DNA from: Streptomyces barkulensis
Lineage (GTDB): Bacteria; Actinomycetota; Actinomycetes; Streptomycetales; Streptomycetaceae
DNA: 43,359 bases
Assembly: GCF_002843305.1 (NCBI RefSeq)
Contig: NZ_PGSG01000037.1
Span: 1 to 43,359, forward strand
Direction: 5' to 3'
Position 1 is the first letter of the stretch. Each line of letters opens with the position of its first letter. Made by a program: the position numbers and the translations under genes. Shown here piece after piece: positions 22,815-30,745 of the stretch. The notes below the pieces were generated by a model. It was given only the letters and a program-made list of their open reading frames with translations, was not told the DNA's origin and made no database searches.

Positions 22815-24899
22815 TCAGCCCGCGGCCTCCGGAGGCGGGGCCGCCTGCGCCGCCTGCGCGCGCAGCAGCGTGCGCAGACGTGTCGTGCGCTCCGGGGCCG
22901 GGATCCGCTCCACCGCCCGCGGCAGCGCCTGATCCACACCGTGCACCACGGACAGATGCCGCTCGCCGCGGCCGAACGCCGTGTAGACCCAGGCGCGGTT
23001 GAGGGCCGGGACCGCGTCGCCCGGAAGCACCACCACGGCCGCCGGCCAGCGCGTCCCGACGGCCTGGTGGGCGGTGATCGCCCAGCCGTGCCGCACCGTC
23101 CGCGCCACTCGCCCGCGCGGGACGGTGACGGCGCGGCCGGAGCAGTCCAGACGCAGCCCCTCCTCGTCCCCCGACACCACCGTGCCCAGCGCGGTGTGGC
23201 CGGGGGCGGGGGAGTGGGCCACCCGGTCGCCCGGGTCGAAGCCGCCGAACCGGCCGGGTCCGGGGTTGAGCCGCTCCTTGAGCGCGGCGTTGAGCACCCG
23301 GGTGCCCGCGGCGCCGCCGTGGCCGGGCGTGATCACCTGCGTCAGTCCGGCGGGCACCCCCAGCGCGCGCGGCACCGAGTCGGCGACGAGCTGCACGGTG
23401 CGGTGCACCGCCTCCCCGGCGTCGCGCACCGGGACGATCACCACCTCCCGGCCGGGCGCCTCCACCTGGTTCAGCTCGCCGATCCCGATGCCCGAGACCA
23501 GTTCGCCGACCGGCCCGGGATCCGGGGTGCGGGAGACCACCTGCGGGCAGACGCGCGCCGCCAGCAGATCGGCCAGCACCTGGCCGGCACCCGCCGAGCC
23601 GAGCAGGTGCGGATCGCCGCTGAGGACCAGCCGCGCACCGTCCGGCACCGCCTCGACCAGCATCGCCGCGCGTTCGGCGTTGAGCTGGGGGGCGTCCAGC
23701 ACGGCGAGCAGATCCAGCGCGTACGCGCCCTCCTCGTCGCGCCCGGGGCCCTCCCGGCCGGCCAGCAGCCCGTCGACGGTGACGGCCGCCGGGCCCATGC
23801 CGCCGTCCGGGCCGTCCCCGTCCGGGCCGTCGCTCCGGCCGCCCCCGCCACCGCCTCCGGCATCCAGCAACGCCGCCAGCCGCCGCCTGCCGTCCTCGCT
23901 GTGTGCGGCGGCGTACGCCCGCAGTCCCAGCGCCCGGGCCGCGGCCACCAGCGCCGCCGGCTCGGCACGGGCGGCCTCGCCGCCGGTGTGCGCCACCAGG
24001 CCGCCGCGGGCGGCGGTGCGCACCAGCTCGGCCGCGGAGGGGCCGGGCGCCCTGCCCGCGGCCTCCTCCCAGCGGGCCGCCTCCTCCTCGCCGGGCGGGG
24101 CGAAGGTACTGCTCAGCCGGGCCAGACCCTCGGCCAGGCTCTCCTCGGCCAGCGCGTGGCGCTCCAGGCCGACGAGCAGCCGTACGGGCCGCCCGCCCTC
24201 CTCTTCCTCCTCGCCCGCCACGGTGTTCCCGGCCCCGGCTGCCCCGGCCCCGGCCTCCCCGGCTGCGGGGCCCTCCTCGACGGCGTCCTCGAAGGCCAGC
24301 ACCGCGCCCGCGTCGACCGCCTCGCCCACCGCCGTCTCCGCGTCCGGTACGCCGTACCGGGCCAGGCCCTCGGCCAGCTTCCCGGGGGCGAGCACCGTGT
24401 GCCCGGACAGCGCCGCCCGCTCCAGCAGCCACACCGCCAGGGCCCGGCAGCGCCGCTCGTCGCCCGGGCCGCCCTCCGGCCCCAGCAGCGCCCGCGCGAA
24501 GCCGTCCGCCTGCTCCGGCGCCACGCCCGGAACGGCCAGCAGCTCCCACGGATCGGCGCGCAGCACCTCCTCGGCGCCCTCGCCGAAGGCCTCCACCACG
24601 GCCGTGCCCAGCGCCGCGGGCGCGCCGCCCTCGGCCAGCAGCGCGGTGACGCCCTCGGGCACGGCCACCGGGCCGCCGCCCGGTACGGCCTGGGGACCGC
24701 CGGGGCCGCCGGGCCGGGCGGCCGGGGCGGCGCGCCGGGGCCGGGGCGCGGGCCTCGGCTCGGCGAAGAACTCGGTGGCCGAACGCTCGCCGCTCTCCAC
24801 GGCGCGTACGGCGGCCATGAGCTCGGCGGCCTTGTCCGGGGCGCCCGGGGCGGGGGTCTGGCGGGCCTGATCGGCGTTGTCGGCGCCGGACGCGGTCAC
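22815..24899 (-). CDS. RecD2-like protein with degenerate ATPase motifs
   Basis: 694 residues. Helix-hairpin-helix segments (DPWELLAVPGVAPEQADGFA, about 116-135) are followed by a RecD2-like helicase body. LVRTAARGGLVAHTGG aligns with the strand leading to the P-loop, but where GGPGTGKT is expected the chain reads GGEAARAEP (306-314). The Walker B position reads LLAVLDAPQ, without DE. Later motifs survive: LVLSGDPHLLGSAGAGQVLADL (motif III) and WAITAHQAVGTRWPAAVVVL (UvrD_C_2). It therefore looks like a non-hydrolysing relative with an architectural DNA role. GTG 24899 overlaps the aldo/keto reductase stop (GTGA). Long Gly/Asp and Glu-rich loops interrupt the body. Confidence 0.75.
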   Translation of the reverse strand: MTASGADNADQARQTPAPGAPDKAAELMAAVRAVESGERSATEFFAEPRPAPRPRRAAPAARPGGPGGPQAVPGGGPVAVPEGVTALLAEGGAPAALGTAVVEAFGEGAEEVLRADPWELLAVPGVAPEQADGFARALLGPEGGPGDERRCRALAVWLLERAALSGHTVLAPGKLAEGLARYGVPDAETAVGEAVDAGAVLAFEDAVEEGPAAGEAGAGAAGAGNTVAGEEEEEGGRPVRLLVGLERHALAEESLAEGLARLSSTFAPPGEEEAARWEEAAGRAPGPSAAELVRTAARGGLVAHTGGEAARAEPAALVAAARALGLRAYAAAHSEDGRRRLAALLDAGGGGGGGRSDGPDGDGPDGGMGPAAVTVDGLLAGREGPGRDEEGAYALDLLAVLDAPQLNAERAAMLVEAVPDGARLVLSGDPHLLGSAGAGQVLADLLAARVCPQVVSRTPDPGPVGELVSGIGIGELNQVEAPGREVVIVPVRDAGEAVHRTVQLVADSVPRALGVPAGLTQVITPGHGGAAGTRVLNAALKERLNPGPGRFGGFDPGDRVAHSPAPGHTALGTVVSGDEEGLRLDCSGRAVTVPRGRVARTVRHGWAITAHQAVGTRWPAAVVVLPGDAVPALNRAWVYTAFGRGERHLSVVHGVDQALPRAVERIPAPERTTRLRTLLRAQAAQAAPPPEAAG

Positions 24900-25879
24900 A
24901 GCGTGCTCCAGTCGTGATCGGGATAGCGGTGCACCGGGGCCGACACATCGTCCAGCGCCCGGCAGATCTCGTCGGGAAGCGTAAGGCCCTCCACTGACAG
25001 AGCCTCGCCGAGCTGCTGCGAGGTGCGCGGGCCGATGACCGGCGCGGCCACCCCGGGCCGGTCGCGTACCCAGGCCAGTGCCACCTGGAGCGGGGTGACG
25101 GCCAGCCCGTCGGCGGCCGTGGCGACCGCGTCGACGATCCGCGCCGCCGCGTCGTCCAGGTAGGGCTCCACGAAGGGCGCCAGATGCTCCGACGCCCCGC
25201 GCGAGCCCGGCGGGGTGGAGTGCCGGTACTTGCCCGTGAGCACGCCCCGGCCCAGCGGCGAGGACGCCAGCAGCCCCACCTCCAGGTCCAGCGCGGCCGG
25301 CAGCACCTCCCGCTCCACACCGCGCTGGAGCAGGGAGTACTCCATCTGGACGCCGGCCAGCCGGGTGCGCGCCCCCGGGGCGGCGAGCTGCCAGGTGGCG
25401 GCCTTGGCCAGCTGCCAGCCGCAGAAGCCCGCCACCCCCGCGTAGCGGGCGCGGCCGCTGGCCACCGCGGTGTCGAGGGCCTGGAGGGTCTCCTCCAGGG
25501 GGGTGAAGGGGTCGTAGGCGTGGACCTGCCACAGATCGACGTAGTCGGTGCCCAGCCGCTCCAGGGAGGCGTCCAGCGCGGCCAGCAGATGACCGCGCGA
25601 GCAGTCGAAGTGACGCTCGGGGTCGGGTACGCCGCCCGCCTTGGTGGCGATCACCAGATCCCGGCGGGGCACCAGATCCTGCACCAGCCGGCCCAGGAGG
25701 TACTCGGCGCCGCCGTCGGCGTACACGTCGGCGGTGTCCACCAGCGTCCCGCCGGCCTCCCAGAAGGACTTCAGCAGGTCGGCCGCCTCCCGCTCCCCGG
25801 TGTCCCTCGCCCAGGTGAGAGTACCGAGCCCGATCCGGGATACGCGGAGGCCGGTGCGGCCCACGTGCCTGTGCTCCAT
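24896..25879 (-). CDS. Aldo/keto reductase
   Basis: 327 residues, TIM-barrel NADPH-dependent reductase. The catalytic tetrad is visible in DTADVYADGGAE (Asp, Tyr), VIATKAGG (Lys) and LWQVHAYDP (His). The start EHRHVGRTGLRVSRIGLGT and the C-terminal PVIGPRTSQQLGEAL (NADP 2'-phosphate contact) are typical of the YajO/PdxI-like branch. Substrate unknown. The -10 (TACTCT) lies eight bases from ATG 25879, so the message is probably leaderless. It shares a GTGA overlap with the RecD2-like gene and is divergent from the LLM oxidoreductase gene; the palindrome at 25931-25944 may control both. Confidence 0.9.
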   Translation of the reverse strand: MEHRHVGRTGLRVSRIGLGTLTWARDTGEREAADLLKSFWEAGGTLVDTADVYADGGAEYLLGRLVQDLVPRRDLVIATKAGGVPDPERHFDCSRGHLLAALDASLERLGTDYVDLWQVHAYDPFTPLEETLQALDTAVASGRARYAGVAGFCGWQLAKAATWQLAAPGARTRLAGVQMEYSLLQRGVEREVLPAALDLEVGLLASSPLGRGVLTGKYRHSTPPGSRGASEHLAPFVEPYLDDAAARIVDAVATAADGLAVTPLQVALAWVRDRPGVAAPVIGPRTSQQLGEALSVEGLTLPDEICRALDDVSAPVHRYPDHDWSTL

Positions 25880-25887
25880 GGGCGTTG

Positions 25888-25893
25888 AGAGTA
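25888..25893 (-). promoter_or_regulatory. -10 box of leaderless aldo/keto reductase promoter
   Basis: TACTCT on the minus strand ends eight bases before ATG 25879. No ribosome site lies between. Confidence 0.4.
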
Positions 25894-25908
25894 CTTGCGG
25901 CCGCGCGC

Positions 25909-25914
25909 TAGAGT
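25909..25914 (+). promoter_or_regulatory. -10 box of the LLM oxidoreductase promoter
   Basis: TAGAGT, 40 bases upstream of ATG 25955. The palindrome at 25931-25944 lies just downstream of the expected transcript start. Confidence 0.4.
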
Positions 25915-25930
25915 CCCGGCGACGGGCACG

Positions 25931-25944
25931 TTACCGATCGGTAA
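25931..25944. promoter_or_regulatory. TetR-type operator palindrome
   Basis: ttaccgatcggtaa is a perfect 14-bp palindrome between divergent genes. The TACCG..CGGTA half-sites are typical of TetR-family operators. It is placed to block the LLM gene promoter and lies about 40 bases upstream of the aldo/keto reductase -10. Confidence 0.6.
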
Positions 25945-25954
25945 GGGGACGCGG

Positions 25955-27007
25955 ATGAGGCTCGGGATCAACCTCGGCTACTGGGGCGCCGGGATGGACG
26001 CCGACAATCTCGCGGTCGCCCAGGAGGCCGACCGGCTGGGCTACTCCGTGTGCTGGGCCGCCGAGGCCTACGGATCGGACGCCCCCACCGTCCTGGCCTG
26101 GGTGGCGGCCCAGACCGAGCGGATCGACGTCGGCTCGGCCATCTTCCAGATCCCCGCCCGCACCCCCGCCATGACGGCCATGACCGCCGCCACCCTCGAC
26201 ACCCTCTCGAAGGGACGCTTCCGTCTGGGCCTGGGCGTCTCCGGGCCGCAGGTGTCCGAGGGCTGGTACGGGGTGCGGTTCGACAAGCCGCTCGCCCGCA
26301 CCCGCGAGTACGTGGAGATCGTCCGCAAGGCGATGTCCCGCGAGCGGCTGACCCACTCCGGCGAGCACTGGACGCTGCCGCTGCCCGACGGCCCCGGCAA
26401 GCCGCTGAAGCTGACCGTCCACCCCGTCCGCGAGCGGATCCCGCTGTACATCGCCGCCATCGGCCCGAAGAACCTGGAGCAGACCGGCGAGATCGCCGAC
26501 GGCGCCCTGCTGATCTTCTTCGCCCCCGAGCACGCCGAGGAGACCACGCTCGGCGCGCTGCGGGCCGGACGCGAGAAGGCGGGCCTGACCATGGAGGGCT
26601 TCGACGTGGCGCCCACCGTGCCGCTGGCCCTCGGCGACGACATCGACGCCCTGGCCGACACCTTCCGCCCGTACACCGCGCTGTACGTCGGCGGCATGGG
26701 CAGCCGCAAGCAGAACTTCTACAACCGGCTCGCCCGGCGCATGGGGTACGAGAAGGAGGCCGCCGAGATCCAGGACAGGTACCTGTCCGGCGACAAGGAG
26801 GGTGCCGCGGCCGCCGTGCCCCGGCAGCTCATCGACTCCACCACGCTGCTCGGCTCCGTCGAGCGGATCGCCGACCGGATGCGGGCCTACGCCGCGGCCG
26901 GGGTGACCACCCTGTCGCTGGCGCCGGCCGGCTTCACCCTGGAGGAGCGGATCGCCGCGCTGCGGGCCGGGGTGGAGGCCCTGGAGCGGTCCGGGGCCGC
27001 CTCCTGA
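25955..27007 (+). CDS. LLM-class F420-dependent oxidoreductase
   Basis: 350 residues of the luciferase-like TIM barrel. MRLGINLGYWGAGMDADNL, VGSAIFQIPARTPAMTAMTAATLD and FRLGLGVSGPQVSEGWYG are hallmark segments of the deazaflavin (F420)-using branch in mycobacteria and streptomycetes. These enzymes move hydride to or from F420 on varied substrates; the substrate here is unknown. ATG 25955 has AAGGGGA about seven bases upstream. Transcription probably begins just before a TetR-type operator (25931-25944). Two hairpins follow the gene. Confidence 0.88.
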   Translation: MRLGINLGYWGAGMDADNLAVAQEADRLGYSVCWAAEAYGSDAPTVLAWVAAQTERIDVGSAIFQIPARTPAMTAMTAATLDTLSKGRFRLGLGVSGPQVSEGWYGVRFDKPLARTREYVEIVRKAMSRERLTHSGEHWTLPLPDGPGKPLKLTVHPVRERIPLYIAAIGPKNLEQTGEIADGALLIFFAPEHAEETTLGALRAGREKAGLTMEGFDVAPTVPLALGDDIDALADTFRPYTALYVGGMGSRKQNFYNRLARRMGYEKEAAEIQDRYLSGDKEGAAAAVPRQLIDSTTLLGSVERIADRMRAYAAAGVTTLSLAPAGFTLEERIAALRAGVEALERSGAAS

Positions 27008-27078
27008 GGAGCCGCCGCCCCCGGCTCTCCGCCTCCGGCACTCCGCCCCCGGTTTCTCCGCCTCCGCCGTGAACGCCG

Positions 27079-27120
27079 CGCGGGGTGCGACCGGACCGAA
27101 CCGTCCGGCCGCACCCCGCG
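27079..27120 (+). terminator. Hairpin terminator after LLM gene
   Basis: 17 positions pair with one A/C mismatch (27079-27095 with 27104-27120) around an 8-nt loop. There is no T-run, as is usual for actinomycete terminators. Confidence 0.6.
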
Positions 27121-27133
27121 CCGAGGTGTGTCC

Positions 27134-27176
27134 ACGGCCGTGGTGGGGGCTCGGGGGTCCTCCCCGCCACGGCCGT
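27134..27176. terminator. Second hairpin downstream of LLM gene
   Basis: 15 pairs including one G-U (acggccgtggtgggg, 27134-27148, with 27162-27176). It follows the first hairpin by 13 bases and may be a back-up terminator. Confidence 0.45.
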
Positions 27177-27327
27177 CTCCCGGCACAACGGCGCGCAGCC
27201 TCCGGGGTTACGCCGGGCACGGCGGACACGCCCGTTCGGCGCAGGGGCGGGGGTGAGCTGTTGCCGCGGCCCGCCCGCGCCGGTTGACTCGGGTTTCTGC
27301 GGATACGTCCACGGAAGGTGTCGGGCC

Positions 27328-28203
27328 ATGCTGCGCAGAAGGGACCTGGTGCGGGAGGTCCTCGACGACGACGCCTCCTTCCGGCTGCTGTGCTCGCTGG
27401 CCGCCGCGGCCCAGGCGCGCAACGGCCGGGAGAACCGCCGGATCGCCGCCCTCGTCCCCCAGGGCCGGCGCGGTCTCGCACCCGCGATGGCCCGGTACGG
27501 CGAGATTCAGGAGCGGCACGCCCGGCTGCTGACCGGGCTGCTCGCCGACTGCGGTCTGGAACCGGCCGAGGTGCCCCCCGAGGCGGACCACGCCGCCCTC
27601 CTGGAGCGGCGGGGGAACTGCCCGGCGCACGTCCGGATGAGGTGCGGGCAGCCGCTGAGCGAGCGGGACGTCCTCGCCCACCTCGCCCACGGGTACGCGG
27701 CCTCGTCCCGCGCCGCCGCATGGCTCGCCCGCCTGGCCGGGCAGGCATCCGTCCGCACCGGGACCGGCGAGGCGGTCCGGGAGGTCCTCCGCGCCGAACG
27801 GGAGTACCGGGCCTGGTGCCGCGAGGGGATGCTGGGCTTCGCCCGCGCCGGCCACGTCGCCGCCGTCGAGCTGGTGCTCAGGGAGAACGCGCTGGCGGAG
27901 GCCCGTGCCCACCGCGACGCCGCCCTCGCCGTACTGGCCCGCACCGGCCATCTGCTGGGCTGGAGCATGGCCAGGTCGGTGGTGCTGGAGGGGCGTGTCC
28001 AGGCCCGGTACGCCTACGAGCGGCTGGCCGGCCGGCACCGTGCCGTGTGCCTGGATCCACCGCCCGCACCGCCCGCACCGCCCGCACCGCCTGCACTGCC
28101 CGCACTGCCCGAACCCGGGCGCGGGCCCGACCCCGAGGCGGAGCCCGGGGCCGGGGCGGCGGCCCGGCCCGGGGACGCGGCTACAGCCAGCCCCGGCGCT
28201 TGA
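27328..28203 (+). CDS. Ferritin-like domain protein
   Basis: 291 residues, mostly helical. ARYGEIQERHARLLTGLLADCGL and AELVLRENALAEARAHRDAALAVLARTG match a Streptomyces family with a ferritin-like four-helix bundle, whose members use Glu/His pairs to bind two irons. The first pair (ERH, 62-64) is present. At the second ligand helix this protein reads LRAEREYRAWCREG, where I would expect a His near the Tyr, so metal binding may be weakened. The C-terminus is a low-complexity tail (PPAPPAPPAPPALPALP). ATG 27328 follows GGAAGG. Its 3' end overlaps the convergent CorA gene by 23 bases. Confidence 0.65.
   Translation: MLRRRDLVREVLDDDASFRLLCSLAAAAQARNGRENRRIAALVPQGRRGLAPAMARYGEIQERHARLLTGLLADCGLEPAEVPPEADHAALLERRGNCPAHVRMRCGQPLSERDVLAHLAHGYAASSRAAAWLARLAGQASVRTGTGEAVREVLRAEREYRAWCREGMLGFARAGHVAAVELVLRENALAEARAHRDAALAVLARTGHLLGWSMARSVVLEGRVQARYAYERLAGRHRAVCLDPPPAPPAPPAPPALPALPEPGRGPDPEAEPGAGAAARPGDAATASPGA
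28061..28110 (+). repeat. 9-bp tandem repeat coding for a Pro/Ala tail
   Basis: Five to six imperfect copies of ccgcccgca/ctgcccgca encode the PAP-type repeats at the end of the ferritin-like protein. This is slippage-prone DNA that keeps the frame. Confidence 0.75.
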
Positions 28204-29164
28204 AGAACCGGTACAGGCCGGCGCTCACGGCGACCATCACCACCACCACCCCCGGGTACCCCAGCGGGTGGGCCAGTTCGGGCATGTGGTCGAAGTTCAT
28301 GCCGTACACCCCGGCGATCATGGTGGGTACCGCCGCCATGGCCGCCCACGCCGAGATCTTGCGCATGTCGTCGTTCTGCCGGACGCCCACCTGCGCCAGA
28401 TAGGCCGACAGGATGTCCGACAGCAGCCGGTCCAATGCCTCCACCTGCTCGTTCGCCCTGGTCAGATGGTCGCTGACGTCGCGGAAGAACGGACGCGAGT
28501 CGTCGTGCACGAACGGTACGCCGATGCCCGCCAGCCGCTCCATCGGCTCCGCCAGCGGACCGGTGGCCCGGCGGAACTCCAGCACCTGGCGTTTGAAGGC
28601 GTAGATGCGGCTCGCCACGGTGCCGCGCGCCGTTCCGCCGGGGGTGAAGACCTCCTCCTCCAGCTCCTCCAGATCGATCTGCAGCTCGGCGGCCACCTCC
28701 ATGTAGTGGTCGACCACCGCGTCGCTCACCGCGTACAGCACGGCCGTCGGACCGTGCTGCAGCACCCGCGGGTCGCGTTCCAGCCGTTCGCGCACCGAGC
28801 CCAGCGGGTTGGTCGTGCCGTGCCGCACCGACACCACGAAGGAGTCGCCGAGGAACAGCATCAGCTCCCCGGTGCGCACCGTGTCGGCCGCCTCGTCGTA
28901 GTCCACCGGCTTGAGCACCAGGAACAGCGAGTCCTCGTAGACCTCCAGTTTGGGCCGCTGGTGGGCCGACAGGGCGTCCTCCACCGCCAGCGGGTGCAGC
29001 CCGAACTCCCGGGAGACCTGACCGAACTCCTCCTCGGTGGGCTCGTGCAGTCCGATCCACACGAAGGCCTCGCGGTCCGCGCGGGCCGCCCGGAAGGCCT
29101 CGGCGAGGCCGGAGGGGTCCTCGGCGCGGCGCCCGTCCCGGTAGATCGCACAGTCCACAATCAC
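28181..29164 (-). CDS. corA: CorA-family magnesium/cobalt channel
   Basis: 327 residues. A large cytoplasmic N-domain ends in the long stalk helix, then two membrane helices separated by the selectivity loop YGMNF: WAAMAAVPTMIAGVYGMNF and PGVVVVMVAVSAGLY, finishing with the basic FFKRRGWL. Homopentameric Mg2+ channel of the cytoplasmic membrane. GTG 29164 (VIVDCAIY) matches relatives and has GGGGAG ten bases upstream; GTG 29170 would add two residues. It is divergent from the histidine phosphatase gene and overlaps the ferritin-like gene at its 3' end. Confidence 0.88.
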   Translation of the reverse strand: MIVDCAIYRDGRRAEDPSGLAEAFRAARADREAFVWIGLHEPTEEEFGQVSREFGLHPLAVEDALSAHQRPKLEVYEDSLFLVLKPVDYDEAADTVRTGELMLFLGDSFVVSVRHGTTNPLGSVRERLERDPRVLQHGPTAVLYAVSDAVVDHYMEVAAELQIDLEELEEEVFTPGGTARGTVASRIYAFKRQVLEFRRATGPLAEPMERLAGIGVPFVHDDSRPFFRDVSDHLTRANEQVEALDRLLSDILSAYLAQVGVRQNDDMRKISAWAAMAAVPTMIAGVYGMNFDHMPELAHPLGYPGVVVVMVAVSAGLYRFFKRRGWL

Positions 29165-29257
29165 ACCCACGATTCTCCCCCGCCGGCCCGGCGGCGTGTG
29201 CGGCGGCCGTCCGCCCGGCCTCCGCCCCCGCCCCTACTCGGCCCCGCCGCCCTCGCC

Positions 29258-29263
29258 TACGCT
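29258..29263 (+). promoter_or_regulatory. -10 box of leaderless phosphatase promoter
   Basis: TACGCT ends seven bases before ATG 29271 with no ribosome site between. The same hexamer and spacing precede mshC. Confidence 0.5.
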
Positions 29264-29270
29264 GGCTGCC

Positions 29271-29975
29271 ATGCCCACGCTGCTCCTCGTCCGGCACGGC
29301 CGGTCCACCGCCAACACCTCCGGACTGCTGGCCGGACGAACCCCCGGGGTCGAGCTGGACGAGCTCGGCGCCGCCCAGGCCGCCGCCCTCCCCGCGCGCC
29401 TGGCCGCGCTCCCGCTGACCGCCGCCGTCCACAGCCCGCTGGAGCGCTGCCGCCAGACCCTGGCGCCGCTGGCCGCCGCCAGGCCGGACCTGCCGCTGCA
29501 CACCGAGGAGCGCGTCGGCGAGTGCGACTACGGCGACTGGACCGGCCGCAAGCTCGCCGAGCTGAACGAGGAGCCGCTGATGGCCACCGTCCAGCAGCAC
29601 CCCTCGGCCGCGGCCTTCCCCGGCGGCGAGACGATGCGCGGTATGCAGGCCCGGGCGGTGGAGGCCGTACGGGAGTGGAACGAGCGGATCGAGCGGGAGC
29701 ACGGGCCGGACGCCACCTATCTGGTGTGCTCGCACGGCGACATCATCAAGTCGCTGGTCGCCGACGCCCTCGGCATGCACCTGGACCTCTTCCAGCGCGT
29801 CCACGTCGAGCCCTGCTCGGTCACCGCCATCCGCTACACCCCGCTGCGTCCCTTCCTGCTGCGGCTGGGCGACACCGGTGACCTCGCCTCGCTCGCTCCG
29901 CGCGAGGCGGACGCCGCGCACGGCACGCCTCGGGCCGGCGGCGACGGGGACGCGGTCGTCGGGGGCGGCGCCTGA
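29271..29975 (+). CDS. Histidine phosphatase, MSMEG_4193 family
   Basis: 234 residues. LLLVRHGRSTANTSG is the RHG phospho-histidine motif, ERVGECDYGDWTGRKL contains the acidic partner and YLVCSHGDIIKSLVADALG the second catalytic His. The family (MSMEG_4193-type, phosphoglycerate-mutase superfamily) is actinobacterial and its substrate is unknown. The last 30 residues are low complexity. The ATG is probably leaderless. It is the first of a conserved run: phosphatase, DUF3090, SCO1664 family, mshC. A phosphatase next to a kinase-like protein invites the idea of an opposed pair, but there is no direct evidence. Confidence 0.87.
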   Translation: MPTLLLVRHGRSTANTSGLLAGRTPGVELDELGAAQAAALPARLAALPLTAAVHSPLERCRQTLAPLAAARPDLPLHTEERVGECDYGDWTGRKLAELNEEPLMATVQQHPSAAAFPGGETMRGMQARAVEAVREWNERIEREHGPDATYLVCSHGDIIKSLVADALGMHLDLFQRVHVEPCSVTAIRYTPLRPFLLRLGDTGDLASLAPREADAAHGTPRAGGDGDAVVGGGA

Positions 29976-30112
29976 CAGCGCCACCCGGAGAGCACCCGGA
30001 AGCCGCCCGCACCGTACGGGCGTCCGCCCGGCACGGCACCCGGCGCGGCGGCGGACACCGCGGCGGACACGGTGGCGGGTGCGGTGGTCGGCACGGTGAT
30101 CGCCGGGCGCAG

Positions 30113-30118
30113 TAGGGT
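30113..30118 (+). promoter_or_regulatory. -10 box upstream of the DUF3090 gene
   Basis: TAGGGT, 36 bases upstream of the GTG at 30155, gives a short leader that includes the GGAGCAGGAAC ribosome site. Confidence 0.45.
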
Positions 30119-30154
30119 GCCAGTGTCCCAGCAGTCGACCGATGGAGCAGGAAC

Positions 30155-30745
30155 GTGTCCCGTCAGGTGTTCCTCTACGACCCCCCGGAACGCTTCGTGG
30201 CCGGCACGGTCGGGCTGCCTGGCCGCCGGACGTTCTTCCTCCAGGCGTCCGCGGCCGGCCGCACCACCAGCGTCGCCCTGGAGAAGGCACAGGTCGAGGC
30301 GCTCGCCGAGCGCATAGACGAACTGCTGGACGAGGTCGTGCGGCGCACCGGCGGCAGCGCCCCGGTCCCGGCCGTCGCGCCCGCCGAGACGGCCGACAAC
30401 GCCCCCCTGCGGGCTCCGGTGGAGGAGGAGTTCCGGGTCGGCACCATGGCGCTGGCCTGGGACGGCGAGGACGAGTGCGTGATCGTGGAGGCGCAGGCCC
30501 TCGTCGAGATCGAGGCCGATTCCGACGAGGATCTGGCCGAGGCCGAGGAGAGGCTGCTGAGGGACGACGAGAACGGCCCGCCGGTGCTGCGCGTGAGGAT
30601 CAGCGGCACCACGGCCCGGGCCTTCGCCAAGCGCGCCATGGAGGTCGTCAAGGCCGGCCGGCCGCCGTGCCCGCTGTGCAGTCTGCCGCTCGACCCGGAG
30701 GGACACGTATGCCCGCGCCAGAACGGATACCGCCGCGGCCTGTGA
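30155..30745 (+). CDS. DUF3090 family protein (TIGR03847) with zinc ribbon
   Basis: 196 residues. The N-terminal domain (RQVFLYDPPERFVAGTVGLPG, FFLQASAAGRTTSVALEKAQ) and middle (EFRVGTMALAWDGEDECVIVEAQA) are diagnostic of the family. It ends in PPCPLCSLPLDPEGHVCPRQNGYR, a CxxC...HxC zinc knuckle. Function unknown; universally paired with the next gene in actinobacteria as far as I know. GTG 30155 has GGAGCAGG upstream. The final 37 bases overlap the start of the SCO1664-family gene in another frame, so translation of the two is very likely coupled. Confidence 0.88.
   Translation: MSRQVFLYDPPERFVAGTVGLPGRRTFFLQASAAGRTTSVALEKAQVEALAERIDELLDEVVRRTGGSAPVPAVAPAETADNAPLRAPVEEEFRVGTMALAWDGEDECVIVEAQALVEIEADSDEDLAEAEERLLRDDENGPPVLRVRISGTTARAFAKRAMEVVKAGRPPCPLCSLPLDPEGHVCPRQNGYRRGL

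Larger units (their letters stand above)
27008..27327. other. Intergenic region with two strong hairpins
   Basis: 320 bases between same-strand genes. It holds the hairpins at 27079-27120 and 27134-27176. The remainder up to the ferritin-like gene has no coding frame with convincing bias and probably contains its promoter. Confidence 0.55.

Noticed and set aside
22941..24917. Long plus-strand open frames opposite the RecD2-like gene
   Set aside because: Low-complexity Ser/Arg/Pro/Ala translations typical of antisense frames; the minus strand carries recognisable motifs and the GTGA junction.
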